A stretch of DNA of 64,000 bases. Source: Euzebyales bacterium (GTDB taxonomy: Bacteria > Actinomycetota > Nitriliruptoria > Euzebyales > JAHELV01). Shown here piece after piece: positions 10,444-19,599 of this stretch. Position numbers and translations under genes: made by a program. Below the pieces are notes generated by a model. The model worked only from the letters and a program-made list of their open reading frames with translations, was not told where the DNA came from and searched no databases. How positions within the stretch are numbered: position 1 is the first letter of the stretch; the number at the start of each line of letters is the position of its first letter. The stretch is taken from contig DASUUK010000074.1 in assembly GCA_036374135.1 (NCBI GenBank), positions 62,001 to 126,000 on the forward strand, read 5' to 3'.

Positions 10444-11225
10444 ACACCGAGCACATCATTCCCTGGCTGCTCGGTCAGGAGTATCCCAACACGGGCGTCG
10501 CGGGCGTCCCGACGCTGCTGGTCGAGCACCTGCTCTACGTGATCGTCCCGCTGCTGCTGGCGATCGCGATCGCCCTGCCGATCGGTCTGTGGGTCGGCCA
10601 CATCAACAAGGGGGGCAACCTGGCGATCAACATCGCCAACGGCGGGCGCGCGATCCCCTCGCTGGGCATCATCATCATCGCGTTCATCGCGTTCAGCGCG
10701 GGGTTCATCCCCGTCTACATCACGTTGACGGCGATGGCGATCCCTCCGATCCTCACCAACACCTACGTGGGCGTCCGCGAGGTGGACCCCGAGGTCCGGG
10801 ACGCGGCCGCGGGGATGGGCCTGTCGGGGTGGGAGATCCTCCGCCACGTCGAGGTGCCCATGGCGATGCCCGTCATCATGGCCGGCATCCGCACGTCGGC
10901 CGTCCAGGTGGTGGCCACCGCCACGCTCGCCGCCTACATCGGACTCGGCGGGCTGGGCCGGCCGATCTTCACGGGTCTGGCGATCGGCCCCCAGTTCAAC
11001 CCGGACGCCAAGACGCTGCTCGTCGTGGCGTGCATCCTGGTTGCGATCCTGGCCGTCGTGACGGAGCAGTTGCTCGGGCTCGTCGAGCGCGCCGTCGTGC
11101 CCACCGGTCTGCTGAACAAACGCCAGCAGGAGCAGGGCGGCGCTCCCCCGCGCCCCATGGCCGACGCCGACGCCGGCACCGACGCGGGGCGCGAGTCATC
11201 AGAGGAATCCGAGGTCGCCGTCTAG
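10440..11225 (+). CDS. Osmoprotectant ABC transporter permease, second subunit
   Basis: A 261-residue permease homologous to the preceding one. It has several transmembrane helices, the ATPase-docking loop DAAAGMGLSGWEILRHVEVPMAMP and the AAYIGLGGLGRPIFTG segment. The ATG at 10440 overlaps the previous stop as ATGA. The last 35 residues are a hydrophilic, acidic tail (ADADAGTDAGRESSEESEVAV), longer than usual. It pairs with the first permease to form the membrane channel. Confidence 0.92.
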   Translation: MNTEHIIPWLLGQEYPNTGVAGVPTLLVEHLLYVIVPLLLAIAIALPIGLWVGHINKGGNLAINIANGGRAIPSLGIIIIAFIAFSAGFIPVYITLTAMAIPPILTNTYVGVREVDPEVRDAAAGMGLSGWEILRHVEVPMAMPVIMAGIRTSAVQVVATATLAAYIGLGGLGRPIFTGLAIGPQFNPDAKTLLVVACILVAILAVVTEQLLGLVERAVVPTGLLNKRQQEQGGAPPRPMADADAGTDAGRESSEESEVAV

Positions 11226-11257
11226 GCTCACCGCATCCGTTCCCAGCCGGAAGGCAC

Positions 11258-12301
11258 ATGATCATGAACAGAACGAGAATCGGACGGCTGCTCCTCCTAC
11301 TGACGTCGTTGGTGCTGCTGCTCGCAGCCTGCGGCGGCGGTGGAGAGGGCGAGGGTCAGGGCGAGGAATCAGGCGCCTCGCCCGAGGCTGCCGGCGGGAG
11401 CAGCGAGGCGGCCGCCGAGGACGACGTCGAACGCGGCGAGGTGATCGTCGGCTCCACGAACTTCCCCGAGCAGGAGCTGGTCGCCGAGATGTACTCCCTC
11501 GTCCTCGAGGATGCCGGCTACTCGGTCGACAGGCGCTTCCAGCTGGGATCGCGCGAGGTCGTGTTCCCGGCGCTGCAGGGGGGCGAGATCCAGGTGCTGC
11601 CCGAGTACATCGGCACGCTGCTGGAGTTCATCAATGGCGGCGCCGGTGAGGCGACGAGCGACGTCGAGGAGACGCTGGGCCTGTTGACCGATCAGCTGCC
11701 GGACGGGGTCACCATGCTCGAACCCTCCGAGGCGCAGGACAAGAACGCGCTCGCCGTCACCAGCCAGACCGCTGACGACCTCGGCCTGGCGGCGGTGTCG
11801 GATCTCGAGGGTCAGGCCGGCGATCTGGTGCTCGGTGGCCCGCCGGAGTGCCCGCAGCGGCCGCTGTGCCTGCCCGGGTACGAGGAGATGTACGGGTTGG
11901 AGTTCGCCAACTTCCAGGCGCTGGACGCCGGCGGCCCGCTGACGACCGAGGCGTTGAACTCGGGTGAGGTCGACGTCGGCCTGGTCTTCTCGACGCAAGG
12001 CGCGATCGTCACGAACGACTGGGTGGTTCTCGAGGACGACCAGGGCCTGCAGCCCGCCGAGAACATCACACCGGCCGTGCGCGACGACATCCTCAACGGC
12101 GAGGTCGAGGAGCTGCTGAACAACGTGTCGGCCACGCTCACGACCGAGAACGTGACGGCGATGAACGCGCAGATGGAGCAGGGCGACGCGCCTGCCGACG
12201 TCGCGCGGGCGTTCCTCGCCGAGCAGGGGCTGCTGGAGGGCGGCGGAGCGACGTCCGACACGTCGGAGTCTGCCGCGGCACCTTCGGAGTCCAGCTCGTA
12301 G
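11258..12301 (+). CDS. Osmoprotectant-binding lipoprotein (OpuCC/OsmX-like)
   Basis: A 347-residue lipoprotein whose signal peptide ends in the lipobox LLAAC (Cys25). It is followed by a Gly/Glu/Ser-rich linker and the substrate-binding domain, whose first strand GSTNFPEQELVAEMYSLVLE and the LPEYIGTLLEF helix are typical of glycine betaine/choline/carnitine binding proteins. It ends in an acidic Ser/Ala tail. ATG at 11258 follows GCCGGAAGG; a second in-frame ATG two codons later is possible. It is the last gene of the operon and is followed by a strong hairpin. Confidence 0.92.
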   Translation: MIMNRTRIGRLLLLLTSLVLLLAACGGGGEGEGQGEESGASPEAAGGSSEAAAEDDVERGEVIVGSTNFPEQELVAEMYSLVLEDAGYSVDRRFQLGSREVVFPALQGGEIQVLPEYIGTLLEFINGGAGEATSDVEETLGLLTDQLPDGVTMLEPSEAQDKNALAVTSQTADDLGLAAVSDLEGQAGDLVLGGPPECPQRPLCLPGYEEMYGLEFANFQALDAGGPLTTEALNSGEVDVGLVFSTQGAIVTNDWVVLEDDQGLQPAENITPAVRDDILNGEVEELLNNVSATLTTENVTAMNAQMEQGDAPADVARAFLAEQGLLEGGGATSDTSESAAAPSESSS

Positions 12302-12318
12302 GCGGACGGCGGTGAGGC

Positions 12319-12345
12319 AGCGCGGCCGGTGTGACCGGCCGCGCT
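12319..12345 (+). terminator. Hairpin terminator after the osmoprotectant operon
   Basis: A perfect 12-base stem, AGCGCGGCCGGT pairing with ACCGGCCGCGCT around a GTG loop, starts 18 bases after the operon's stop codon. There is no T-run, as is common in high-GC actinobacteria. Confidence 0.7.
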
Positions 12346-12363
12346 GGGCGTTCGGAGGACACG

Positions 12364-13248
12364 ATGCGCGATGACGCGGTGTTGCTGCTCGACGGCGGCA
12401 TGGGACAGGAGCTGTTCCGACGTGGGGTGGCGGCGTCGGACCGGTTGTGGGGGGCACGCGCACTGCTGGACGCCCCCGAGGTGGTGCGCGAGATCCACAC
12501 CGCGTACCTCGAGGCCGGCGCCGACGTCATCACCACCAACACGTACTCAACGTCGCAGCCCGCCCTCGAACAGTCGGGTGTGGCGGAGAAGTTCGCTTCA
12601 CTGAACGAGACCGCCGGGCGCTTGGCGGTCGAGGCGCGCGACGCCCACGGCCGTGACGTACTGATCGCCGGGTCGCTGCCGCCCCTGGGCGGGAGCTACC
12701 GCCCCGACCAGGTCGGCGACGACCTGTGGATGGTCGACAACTACCGCCGCATGGCCGAGGCGCTGGCGCCGTTCGTCGACCTGCTGATCGCCGAGACGCT
12801 GTCGACGTCGGCGGAGGCGCGGGCGGCTGCGAGCGCGGCGGTCAGCGTCGCACGACCGATCTGGATCGGATGGACCGTCGACGCTGATGGCGTCCTTCTG
12901 GGAGGCGAGACCGTCACCGAGGCCGCGAACGGCATGAAGGTCCACGGTGTGCTCGCGAACTGCGCGCCCACGGAGGCGGTGAGCCACGCGATGCCCGAGG
13001 TGATCGCGACGGGCGCCGAGCGCGTCGGCGGCTACGCCAACGGCTTCACCGGCACGGCCGACGGGCTCGACATCGAGACGGTCGGCCTCGACGAGCTCGG
13101 CGAGCGCCCCGACCTCAGCCCGTCGTCCTACGCCGACGTGGTGCGCTCGTGGTTGGACCTGGGCGCCACACTGGTGGGCGGCTGCTGCGACATCGGTCCG
13201 GCGCACATCGCCGCGTTGCGCGACACCATCGACGACCCCGCCGCCTGA
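12364..13248 (+). CDS. Homocysteine S-methyltransferase (MmuM-like)
   Basis: A 294-residue protein of the zinc-dependent homocysteine methyltransferase family: LLLDGGMGQELFRRG at the N terminus, the first zinc cysteine in LANCAPTEA and the paired cysteines in GGCCDIGPAHI at the C terminus. It probably transfers a methyl group from S-methylmethionine or SAM to homocysteine to make methionine. ATG at 12364 follows CGGAGGAC. Downstream of a betaine/choline-type transporter it might instead use a methylated osmolyte; the sequence does not decide this. Confidence 0.88.
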   Translation: MRDDAVLLLDGGMGQELFRRGVAASDRLWGARALLDAPEVVREIHTAYLEAGADVITTNTYSTSQPALEQSGVAEKFASLNETAGRLAVEARDAHGRDVLIAGSLPPLGGSYRPDQVGDDLWMVDNYRRMAEALAPFVDLLIAETLSTSAEARAAASAAVSVARPIWIGWTVDADGVLLGGETVTEAANGMKVHGVLANCAPTEAVSHAMPEVIATGAERVGGYANGFTGTADGLDIETVGLDELGERPDLSPSSYADVVRSWLDLGATLVGGCCDIGPAHIAALRDTIDDPAA

Positions 13249-13258
13249 CCGCCACCCC

Positions 13259-13864
13259 TCACGCGCCCGGGTACAGCAACTCGCCCACGGGCACGGGAGC
13301 GTCCAACCCGTTGCCCGGTGGCGCGAGGGGGCAGCTCCAGCGTGGCGAGTAGTGGCACGACGGGTGATACGCGAAGTTGAAGTCGACGATCAGCCGCCCG
13401 TCGGCCGTCGATCCCAGGTCGGCTCCCTTGACCGTGTCCAACAGGTACCGTCCGCCGCCATACGTGGTCTCGCCCGCGGTCGCGTCGCGGAAGGGCAGGA
13501 ACACACCCCCGCCGTATGCGTCCAGCCAGAAGACGTCGAGCGTGCCGATCGGTAGCGTGATCCGGCCGAAGCGCACGAAGTCCATCTCGCCACCGCCGCT
13601 GGTGGCGACCGGGTAACGCTGGCGTTCGACGTCGGTGTCGACCGCGACGCTCCACGCGAACGAAGGGTCGTACGCGGCGTGGACCAGCGGCTGTGCGTGG
13701 GCCGGGTCGTCCAGCGGCGTCTCGGCGTGCGTCGAGAACAGCCGGTCGCGCGTCGTCGCCCAGTCATCGTGGGCCGCCAGCGGGTCGGTGTCGCGGTTGG
13801 CGCGGATCCGGGCATAAAGTTCGGCAACGCGACGACGCCAGTCCAGCAGCGCCAGCTCAGCCAT
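13259..13864 (-). CDS. DUF1684-family protein
   Basis: A 201-residue cytosolic protein with the pattern of the DUF1684 family: an N-terminal helical part (LLDWRRRVAELYARIR), then a beta-rich domain with FGRITLPIGTLDVFWLDAYGGGVFLPFRDATAGETTYGGGRYLLDT and DFNFAYHPSC. The biochemical function of the family is unknown to me. The gene ends 10 bases from the convergent methyltransferase gene and its ATG overlaps the end of the next upstream hydrolase gene by 8 bases, so it is co-transcribed with it. Confidence 0.85.
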   Translation of the reverse strand: MAELALLDWRRRVAELYARIRANRDTDPLAAHDDWATTRDRLFSTHAETPLDDPAHAQPLVHAAYDPSFAWSVAVDTDVERQRYPVATSGGGEMDFVRFGRITLPIGTLDVFWLDAYGGGVFLPFRDATAGETTYGGGRYLLDTVKGADLGSTADGRLIVDFNFAYHPSCHYSPRWSCPLAPPGNGLDAPVPVGELLYPGA

Positions 13865-14561
13865 GACGCTCCTCCTCGATCACGTCCAGAAGCCACCGGT
13901 CGACGACGCCGACCACCTCGGCGTCGACGTCGCTGCGACTGCGATCATCGCGCACCCGCACGTCGAAGCCGTGGTCGGCACCCGCGACGACGTGGGCGCG
14001 GTGCAGTCCATCGGGCAGGTGCCGGCGCCTCGCGTCGTCGAGCCGACCCGCCGGGCACAGCCGGTCGCGGTCGCCGTGGACGAAGAGCACGGGGACGCCG
14101 ATCTGCGGCCAGTGCCGGGTGCGCCGGGCGTCGGGCGGACCTCCCCGGGGACACAGCGGGTACCCGAGGGCGAGCATGCCGGCGCCGCGGCCCTCCGCCG
14201 CCAGCAGGCTGGCGACCCGCCCACCCATCGAGCGTCCCCCGAGCACGATCGGCGTGCCGTACCGTGCCGCCACGGCGTCGGCCACGTCGGCGAAGGCCCG
14301 TTGCAGCCGATCAACGCGGTCCGGCGGCCGCCGGCCGGCCTGCCGGTAGGAGAAGTTGAAGGTCGCCGACCGCACGCCGCGTGCCGCGAGCCCGTCCGCC
14401 AGCGCCACGAGCGTGCGCTCGCCGAGGTCGCTTCCGGCGCCGTGCGCCAGCAGGACGGCGACGTCGCGGGGCTGCGTCAGCGGCTCCCACACGTGCAGCC
14501 GCGTCGACCCGACCGCCTGCGGCGGGGTGATGGGGACCGTGAGCTCGATGGACCGTGGCAT
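13857..14561 (-). CDS. Alpha/beta hydrolase of the dienelactone hydrolase/KANL3-like type
   Basis: About 234 residues with an alpha/beta-hydrolase core: the oxyanion HGAG motif, the nucleophile elbow GGRSMGG (Ser), an acid strand VPVLFVHGDRD and the catalytic histidine in GADHGFD. Its substrate is unknown. ATG at 14559-14561 (MPRSIELTVP) is chosen because the upstream in-frame part overlaps the divergent gene and is low in conservation; a longer start at 14606 is possible. It overlaps the DUF1684 gene, suggesting a small two-gene unit. Confidence 0.8.
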   Translation of the reverse strand: MPRSIELTVPITPPQAVGSTRLHVWEPLTQPRDVAVLLAHGAGSDLGERTLVALADGLAARGVRSATFNFSYRQAGRRPPDRVDRLQRAFADVADAVAARYGTPIVLGGRSMGGRVASLLAAEGRGAGMLALGYPLCPRGGPPDARRTRHWPQIGVPVLFVHGDRDRLCPAGRLDDARRRHLPDGLHRAHVVAGADHGFDVRVRDDRSRSDVDAEVVGVVDRWLLDVIEEERHG

Positions 14562-14626
14562 CGTGTGTCGGCGTACCTCTCCCCTGTCCGTGGCCGCCAA
14601 CCGCATCCGTCCGACGGAGGATCGCG

Positions 14627-15340
14627 ATGACGGCCCATGGCCGTGCGGCCGATGCCGACGACGGCCGGGTGGCCGTGGTGCCGCGAGCGAAGGCGCGTCG
14701 CCCGGTTCACTCTGGGGTGATGCGCATCCGCAGGCTCCGCGTCGGCACGATGATCGTGCTGGGGGTCCTGCTGTACGTTGCGATCACCTTCGCCCAGGTC
14801 TGGGTGGCCGCACATCGCGACGAGGCGCAGCCCGCCGAGGCGATCGTCGTGCTGGGCGCCGCACAGTACAACGGCCGGCCATCGCCCGTCCTCGAGGGAC
14901 GCCTGCGGCACGTCGTGGACCTGTACGATCGTGGCGTCGCACCGCTGGTGGTCGTGACTGGCGGCGCAGGTGGGGACGACCGCTTCACCGAGGCGTCGGC
15001 GTCGGCGTCGTACCTGCACAGGCACGGCGTACCAGGGCCGGCGGTAGAGCGGGAGACGACCGGCGAGACGTCGTACGAGTCGCTGGCGTCGACCGCTCGC
15101 TTCCTGCGCGAGCGCAGCATCTCACGCGTGGTGCTGGTGTCGGATCCGTTCCATGCGTTCCGCATCGGTGAGATCGGCGACGAGGTCGGACTGGACGCCA
15201 CCGTCTCACCAACCCCGTACAGCGCCGTCAGCGGCGAGAGCCAGTGGCCGTTCCTGCTCCGCGAGACCGCCGGCGTCAGCGTCGGCCGGCTCATCGGCTA
15301 CCGCCGCCTCGACAACCTCCTGGACGGGAGCGGCCGGTGA
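14627..15340 (+). CDS. YdcF-like (DUF218) membrane-anchored protein
   Basis: A 237-residue protein with a single N-terminal transmembrane segment (TMIVLGVLLYVAITFAQVWVA) and a DUF218 domain (AEAIVVLGAAQYNGRPSPVLEGRL, VVTGGAG, SYESLASTARFLRE, VVLVSDPFHAFR). DUF218 proteins are implicated in envelope or vancomycin-tolerance functions, but the reaction is not established. ATG at 14627 follows a strong GGAGGATCGCG site; an ATG at 14717 just before the membrane segment is an alternative. Confidence 0.8.
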   Translation: MTAHGRAADADDGRVAVVPRAKARRPVHSGVMRIRRLRVGTMIVLGVLLYVAITFAQVWVAAHRDEAQPAEAIVVLGAAQYNGRPSPVLEGRLRHVVDLYDRGVAPLVVVTGGAGGDDRFTEASASASYLHRHGVPGPAVERETTGETSYESLASTARFLRERSISRVVLVSDPFHAFRIGEIGDEVGLDATVSPTPYSAVSGESQWPFLLRETAGVSVGRLIGYRRLDNLLDGSGR

Positions 15341-15474
15341 CACCGGGTGCCGCGTCCCAGCGGATCACCGCGCGTGCGATCGGCGTCGGACTGCTGCACG
15401 CGCTCGCCGTCGGGTCGGTGTTCGCTGTGTTGCCGGGCACCGGACGACTGGTGACGTCGTCGCGCGGATCCTGA
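15337..15474 (+). CDS. Short hypothetical hydrophobic ORF
   Basis: A 45-codon frame begins with GTG overlapping the stop of the YdcF-like gene (GTGA) and contains one hydrophobic stretch, VGLLHALAVGSVFAVLP. The tight overlap suggests coupled translation, but nothing identifies the product; it could also be the decayed start of a longer gene, since the following 170 bases hold no gene. Confidence 0.3.
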   Translation: MTPGAASQRITARAIGVGLLHALAVGSVFAVLPGTGRLVTSSRGS

Positions 15475-15646
15475 CCGCCAGCAACGTCACCGCGTTCGTC
15501 GTGACGGCGGCGCCGGCCTCCGCGCCGTCGTCCGGGGCGTCAGCCGCGCCGCTCCGACCCGCCGGGCGATCGCCGGGTACGCGGTCGGATCACGCGCTGC
15601 CGCGACCGCCGGGTCCGCCGGGCGGGACATCGCCTGGCGCGGTCGG

Positions 15647-15907
15647 TCAGCGGCCGATCGAGCGGCCGCTCTGCGAGTTGGCGATGAGATAGACCCCGGC
15701 CGCCGCCAACAGGATCTGGATGATCAGCGTCAGCACGCCGCCAAGGCTGAGCGCACCGGCGATCGCCGAGCCGATGAGCGCCGCCACGATGCCGACGACG
15801 ATCGTCAACCAGATCGCGATGTCCTGCTTGCCCGGGACGACCAGGCGCCCGAGGGCACCGACGACCAGACCGACAATGATCGCGCTGATGATTCCGCCGA
15901 TGCTCAT
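15647..15907 (-). CDS. GlsB/YeaQ/YmgE-family small membrane protein
   Basis: An 86-residue protein with three hydrophobic segments (IGGIISAIIVGLVVGALGRL, IAIWLTIVVGIVAALIGSAIAG, GVLTLIIQILLAAAGVYLI), the standard pattern of the transglycosylase-associated YeaQ/YmgE family. These are often stress-induced; no enzymatic role is proven. ATG at 15905-15907 follows GGGAGACATC, and the upstream in-frame residues have no similarity to the family. Confidence 0.88.
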   Translation of the reverse strand: MSIGGIISAIIVGLVVGALGRLVVPGKQDIAIWLTIVVGIVAALIGSAIAGALSLGGVLTLIIQILLAAAGVYLIANSQSGRSIGR

Positions 15908-16008
15908 GATGTCTCCCTGCTGATGGGCGTCTTCCACACGCGTGAAGCCGTGTGGGATGCATGCCCTGTCATGCCCATGAACGGTCGATACACCCGGCCG
16001 GGCCGGAC

Positions 16009-17640
16009 TCAACCGAGTCCGTCGGCCCGCCTGACGACGAGCAGCCAGGTCAGCAGGCCCGAGACGGCCACCAGGACGAGCGCCATGACGCTCGCATCGG
16101 TCCAGAACGCGTCCTCGGTCGCGCTCCAGATGCGCGTCGCCAGCGTGGCAAATCCTGCCGGCGCCAGCAGGAGCGTCGCCGGCAGCTCCTTCGCCACCGA
16201 CAGCAGCACCAGCCCGCCGCCGGCCATCACGGACGGGCGCACCAGGGGCAGTTCGATCGTCAGGAGCCGGCGCAGGCGCCGGGCGCCGAGCAGGCGCGCC
16301 GCGTCACTGAGGCTGTCGGGCAGGGCCGCGACACCGACGCTCACACTGCGCAGCGCCTGCGCCCCGAAGTGGATGACGTAGGCGACGATCAACAGTGGCG
16401 TGGTCTGGTACAGCGCCGCGAGCAGCCCTCCGCCGCCCAGAGCGATCGTCACCAGCGCCAGCGCGAGCACGAGGCCCGGCACCGCGAAGCCGAGCACCAC
16501 GACGGCGTTCACGGTCGCGGCAGCGACACCGCGGTACCGGGCCACCAGGAACGCCAACGGCAGCGCGACGAGCACCGCGACCGCCGCCGCCGACAGGCTG
16601 ACGACCGCCGTGTTCGCGGTCAGCTGGACCAGCTCACCGAGGTCGGGGCGCTCGGTCTGGGCCGTCAGGCCCCGCAGCACCCAGTAGGCGAGCACGAGCA
16701 GCGGCGCGACCAACCCGATGCCCACGACCGCGCCCGACGCCATCACCGCCGCTGCCCGCCATCGGCGCAAGGGCACCTGCAGCGGGACGACACCGTGCGC
16801 CGATGCCTGCGGATCCCGGCGGACGGCACGCTCGCCGACGACGACGATCAGCGCGAGCGCGCTGAGCTGCAACGCGGCCGGTAGCGCGATCTGCCGGTCG
16901 AGCTGGTTGGCGAAGATCACCCGCGTGAGCGTGTCGTAGCGCAGCAGTTGCACGGCGCCGAAATCGCTGAGCACGTAGAGGAACACCAACAATGAGCCCG
17001 CCGCGACGGCCGCGCCGACCTGGGGCAGCACCAGGCGTCGGAATGTGACGAGCGGGCCGGACCCCAGCAACCGCGCCGACTCCTCGTGGGACGGTGGCAT
17101 CCCACGCAGCCGTGCGGCGACGGGCAGGTACACGTACGGATAGGTCAACGCGGTCAGCACGGTGAAGGCGGCCCAGAACCCCTCGACGCGCGGGAACGTC
17201 ACGGTGGCGAGCGGCGACAGCGCCTGTGTCACCAGCCCGCCGGTCGCGAACGCGGCCTGCAGGCAGAAGGCACCGATGTAGGAGGGGATGGCCAGCGGCA
17301 GCGCGAACAGCACGGCCCACAGGCGCCGGGCCGGCAGGTCGCTGCGCACGGCGAGCCACGCGGCGGCCGTGCCGACGACCGCCGTGGCGGCCGCCACCGT
17401 CGACGCCAGCAGCAGGCTGCGGCCCGCCGGCGCCAGGCTGTCCGCGTCGAAGCGCAGCCCCACGTCGATGGCGCGTACGACGACCACGACCAACGGCAGC
17501 ACGAAGACCAGACTGATCGCCGCACAGGTCGCGACCAGTGGCCACGGCGGCCGCGTCGCACGTCGGGGAGGACGACCGTTCCCGACCTCGGACCCGTCGG
17601 TCGGTCCCAGCGCAGCGGTGGACGACCCCGGTGACGTCAT
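16009..17640 (-). CDS. Iron(III)-type ABC transporter permease, fused double domain (FbpB-like)
   Basis: A 543-residue inner-membrane protein with about twelve transmembrane helices made of two tandem permease halves, each with a docking loop (SHEESARLLGSGPLVTFRRLVLPQ and SLSDAARLLGARRLRRLLTIELPL). This is the FbpB/SfuB architecture for ferric iron import. It lies just downstream of its ATPase gene and near a DtxR-family regulator. No periplasmic-binding protein gene is adjacent, so the receptor must be elsewhere. Confidence 0.88.
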   Translation of the reverse strand: MTSPGSSTAALGPTDGSEVGNGRPPRRATRPPWPLVATCAAISLVFVLPLVVVVVRAIDVGLRFDADSLAPAGRSLLLASTVAAATAVVGTAAAWLAVRSDLPARRLWAVLFALPLAIPSYIGAFCLQAAFATGGLVTQALSPLATVTFPRVEGFWAAFTVLTALTYPYVYLPVAARLRGMPPSHEESARLLGSGPLVTFRRLVLPQVGAAVAAGSLLVFLYVLSDFGAVQLLRYDTLTRVIFANQLDRQIALPAALQLSALALIVVVGERAVRRDPQASAHGVVPLQVPLRRWRAAAVMASGAVVGIGLVAPLLVLAYWVLRGLTAQTERPDLGELVQLTANTAVVSLSAAAVAVLVALPLAFLVARYRGVAAATVNAVVVLGFAVPGLVLALALVTIALGGGGLLAALYQTTPLLIVAYVIHFGAQALRSVSVGVAALPDSLSDAARLLGARRLRRLLTIELPLVRPSVMAGGGLVLLSVAKELPATLLLAPAGFATLATRIWSATEDAFWTDASVMALVLVAVSGLLTWLLVVRRADGLG

Positions 17641-17658
17641 GGCCGCACGGGACCGCCG

Positions 17659-18741
17659 TCAGGCGGCGGGGTACGCGAGGGTCGGGCCACCGGTGTAGTG
17701 GACCGCCACGGGGTCACCGCGCGCGAACGTCGGACGCTCGAGGATCCGCACGCGCACGCGACCGCCGGCGTCATCGCCCAGCACGTACACGGCATCGTGG
17801 CCGTAGTACTCGACCCGCTCGACCGCGAGATCGTCACCGGCGCTGACGCGCAGCTGTTCCGGACGGACCAGCACCGCCACGTCACCGCGGTGGGACACAC
17901 GCAACGGGAGGTCGCCGATGATGGTCCGGGCCACCTGACCGTCCGCGGTGCCGGGCAACAGGTTCGCGTCACCGACGAAGTCCGCGACCTGGCGGTTGCC
18001 GGGCGACTCGTACAGGTCCGCCGGCGCGCCCTGCTGCTGGACGCGACCCTCGAGCATCAGCGCGACCTCGTCGCCCAGCAGGAACGCCTCCTCCTGATCG
18101 TGGGTGACGAACACGGTGGTCGTGCCGACGGCCCGCAGCAGATCGATCACCTCGCGGCGCAGCTGGGACCGCAGCGTCGCGTCGAGGTTCGAGAAGGGCT
18201 CGTCGAGCAACAGCACGCCAGGACGGGTCGCGAGTGCCCGTGCCAGCGCCACCCGCTGCTGCTGCCCACCCGACAATGTGGACGGCAGCCGGTCGGCGCA
18301 GTCGCGCAGTCCGACGAGCTCGAGCGCCCGCTCCACGTCGCCGGCACGACGCGCCGCGCGCGACAGGCCGAAGCCGACGTTGCGGGCGACGCTCAGGTGG
18401 GGGAACAGCGCCCAGTCCTGGAACACCATGCCGACGCGGCGGCGCTCCGGTGGGACGAAGGCACCGGGTCCGACCACCACGCGGTCACCCAGCGTGATCG
18501 TGCCCTCGGCTGGTTCGACCAGACCCGCGATGCTGCGCAGCAGCGTGGTCTTGCCGCAGCCGCTCGGCCCGAGCAGCGCCAGGACGGATCCTGCGGGCAC
18601 GTGCAGACCGACGCCGTCGAGCACCCGGTTCGACCCGTAACTGACACCGAGGTCCACCACGCGCACGTCCGTACCGGTCGAAGATGCGTCGGCGGTCGTG
18701 GCGCGCACAGGAGCGCTGCCAACTGAACTAAGGTGAACCAT
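17659..18741 (-). CDS. Iron(III)-type ABC transporter ATPase (FbpC-like)
   Basis: A 360-residue ATPase: Walker A GPSGCGKTT, signature LSGGQQQRVALARAL, Walker B LLLDEPFSNLD and H-loop VFVTHDQEEA, then a C-terminal regulatory TOBE-like domain (about 270-355). The ATG at 18739-18741 is 9 bases downstream of TAGTGT (18751-18756 on the minus strand), so transcription may begin almost at the start codon. A DtxR-box-like sequence covers the start codon. The gene is 18 bases from the permease gene, so one transcript is expected. Confidence 0.88.
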   Translation of the reverse strand: MVHLSSVGSAPVRATTADASSTGTDVRVVDLGVSYGSNRVLDGVGLHVPAGSVLALLGPSGCGKTTLLRSIAGLVEPAEGTITLGDRVVVGPGAFVPPERRRVGMVFQDWALFPHLSVARNVGFGLSRAARRAGDVERALELVGLRDCADRLPSTLSGGQQQRVALARALATRPGVLLLDEPFSNLDATLRSQLRREVIDLLRAVGTTTVFVTHDQEEAFLLGDEVALMLEGRVQQQGAPADLYESPGNRQVADFVGDANLLPGTADGQVARTIIGDLPLRVSHRGDVAVLVRPEQLRVSAGDDLAVERVEYYGHDAVYVLGDDAGGRVRVRILERPTFARGDPVAVHYTGGPTLAYPAA

Positions 18742-18742
18742 A
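18724..18742 (-). promoter_or_regulatory. Possible DtxR/IdeR box at the iron transporter start
   Basis: On the minus strand it reads TATGGTTCACCTTAGTTCA, matching about 12 of 19 positions of the DtxR/IdeR consensus. It lies over the ATG of the ATPase gene, and a DtxR-family gene is the next one upstream. Position and partner make it plausible; the match is imperfect. Confidence 0.45.
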
Positions 18743-18809
18743 CCTGGCCCACACTAGCGCGGACGGTGAACGCGCACCAGTCGCGATCCGGACCGCGGGC
18801 GGCCCCGCG

Positions 18810-19496
18810 TCACCTGGGCTCGGCGCTCGCGGCGACCTCGGGCCTGACGTAGACGAACCGTGCCGCATCCAGGCCCAGACGTACTGTCGCCTCCGCGGTC
18901 TCGACGACCACCGCGTCGCCGTCGGTGTGCGCCATGAGCCGCGTGCCAGGGAGCAGTCCCTGCTCGAACAAGCTTGCGATGGCCGTCACATCGGCCTGCA
19001 GGTGCTCGGAGATGCGATCGACCACGACGGGCGCGTCCTCGGCAGCGGCGTCCGCCAGGCTCAGCAGGTCCGATGGTTCGCTGGCCGGTCCCAGACCCGG
19101 GATCGGGTTGCCGTGCGCATCGTGGGTCGGTGCGTCGAGCACGGTCACCAGCCGCTGCTCCACCTCGTCGGAGATCACGTGCTCCCACCGACAGGCCTCC
19201 GCGTGCACCAGATCCCAGCGCAAACCGATCACGTCGACCAGCAGCCGCTCGGCCAGGCGGTGCTTGCGCATCACGCTGACGGCCCGCGCGCGGCCCTCGT
19301 CGGTCAGTTCAACGGTGCGGTCCTCGCGCAGATGCATCAGCCCCTCGTCGGTCAGCCGGGCGACCGTCTCGCTGACCGCCGGCGCCGACAGGTGCAGCCG
19401 CTCGACCAACCGCGCACGGATGGGCCGGATGCCCTCCTCCTCGAGCTCGTAGAGGGTCCGCAGGTACATCTCCGTCGCGTCGATCAGATCGCTCAT
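18810..19496 (-). CDS. DtxR/IdeR-family metal-dependent transcriptional regulator
   Basis: A 228-residue repressor with an N-terminal winged helix (MSDLIDATEMYLRTLYELEEEG), a metal-binding and dimerisation domain containing the conserved KHRLAERLL and HAEACRWEHVIS segments (His, Cys, Glu, His ligands) and a C-terminal FeoA/SH3-like domain. ATG at 19494-19496 follows GAAGGGATGC. It probably binds Fe2+ or Mn2+ and represses the adjacent iron transporter; the sequence cannot settle which metal. Confidence 0.9.
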   Translation of the reverse strand: MSDLIDATEMYLRTLYELEEEGIRPIRARLVERLHLSAPAVSETVARLTDEGLMHLREDRTVELTDEGRARAVSVMRKHRLAERLLVDVIGLRWDLVHAEACRWEHVISDEVEQRLVTVLDAPTHDAHGNPIPGLGPASEPSDLLSLADAAAEDAPVVVDRISEHLQADVTAIASLFEQGLLPGTRLMAHTDGDAVVVETAEATVRLGLDAARFVYVRPEVAASAEPR

Positions 19497-19599
19497 CGAT
19501 GCATCCCTTCGGCCCGTCGTCCGACCCACAGCAAGTATCGCATCGCCGTGCCCGGCGCACGGCGCCGCCGGAGTCGTCCGCCGCGCTAGGCTCGCCGCG

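Noticed and set aside
11233-11257. A riboswitch before the binding protein
   Set aside because: The gap is only about 30 bases and shows no structured element.
15475-15646. A continuation of the small hydrophobic ORF
   Set aside because: All frames are interrupted or have shadow-like composition.
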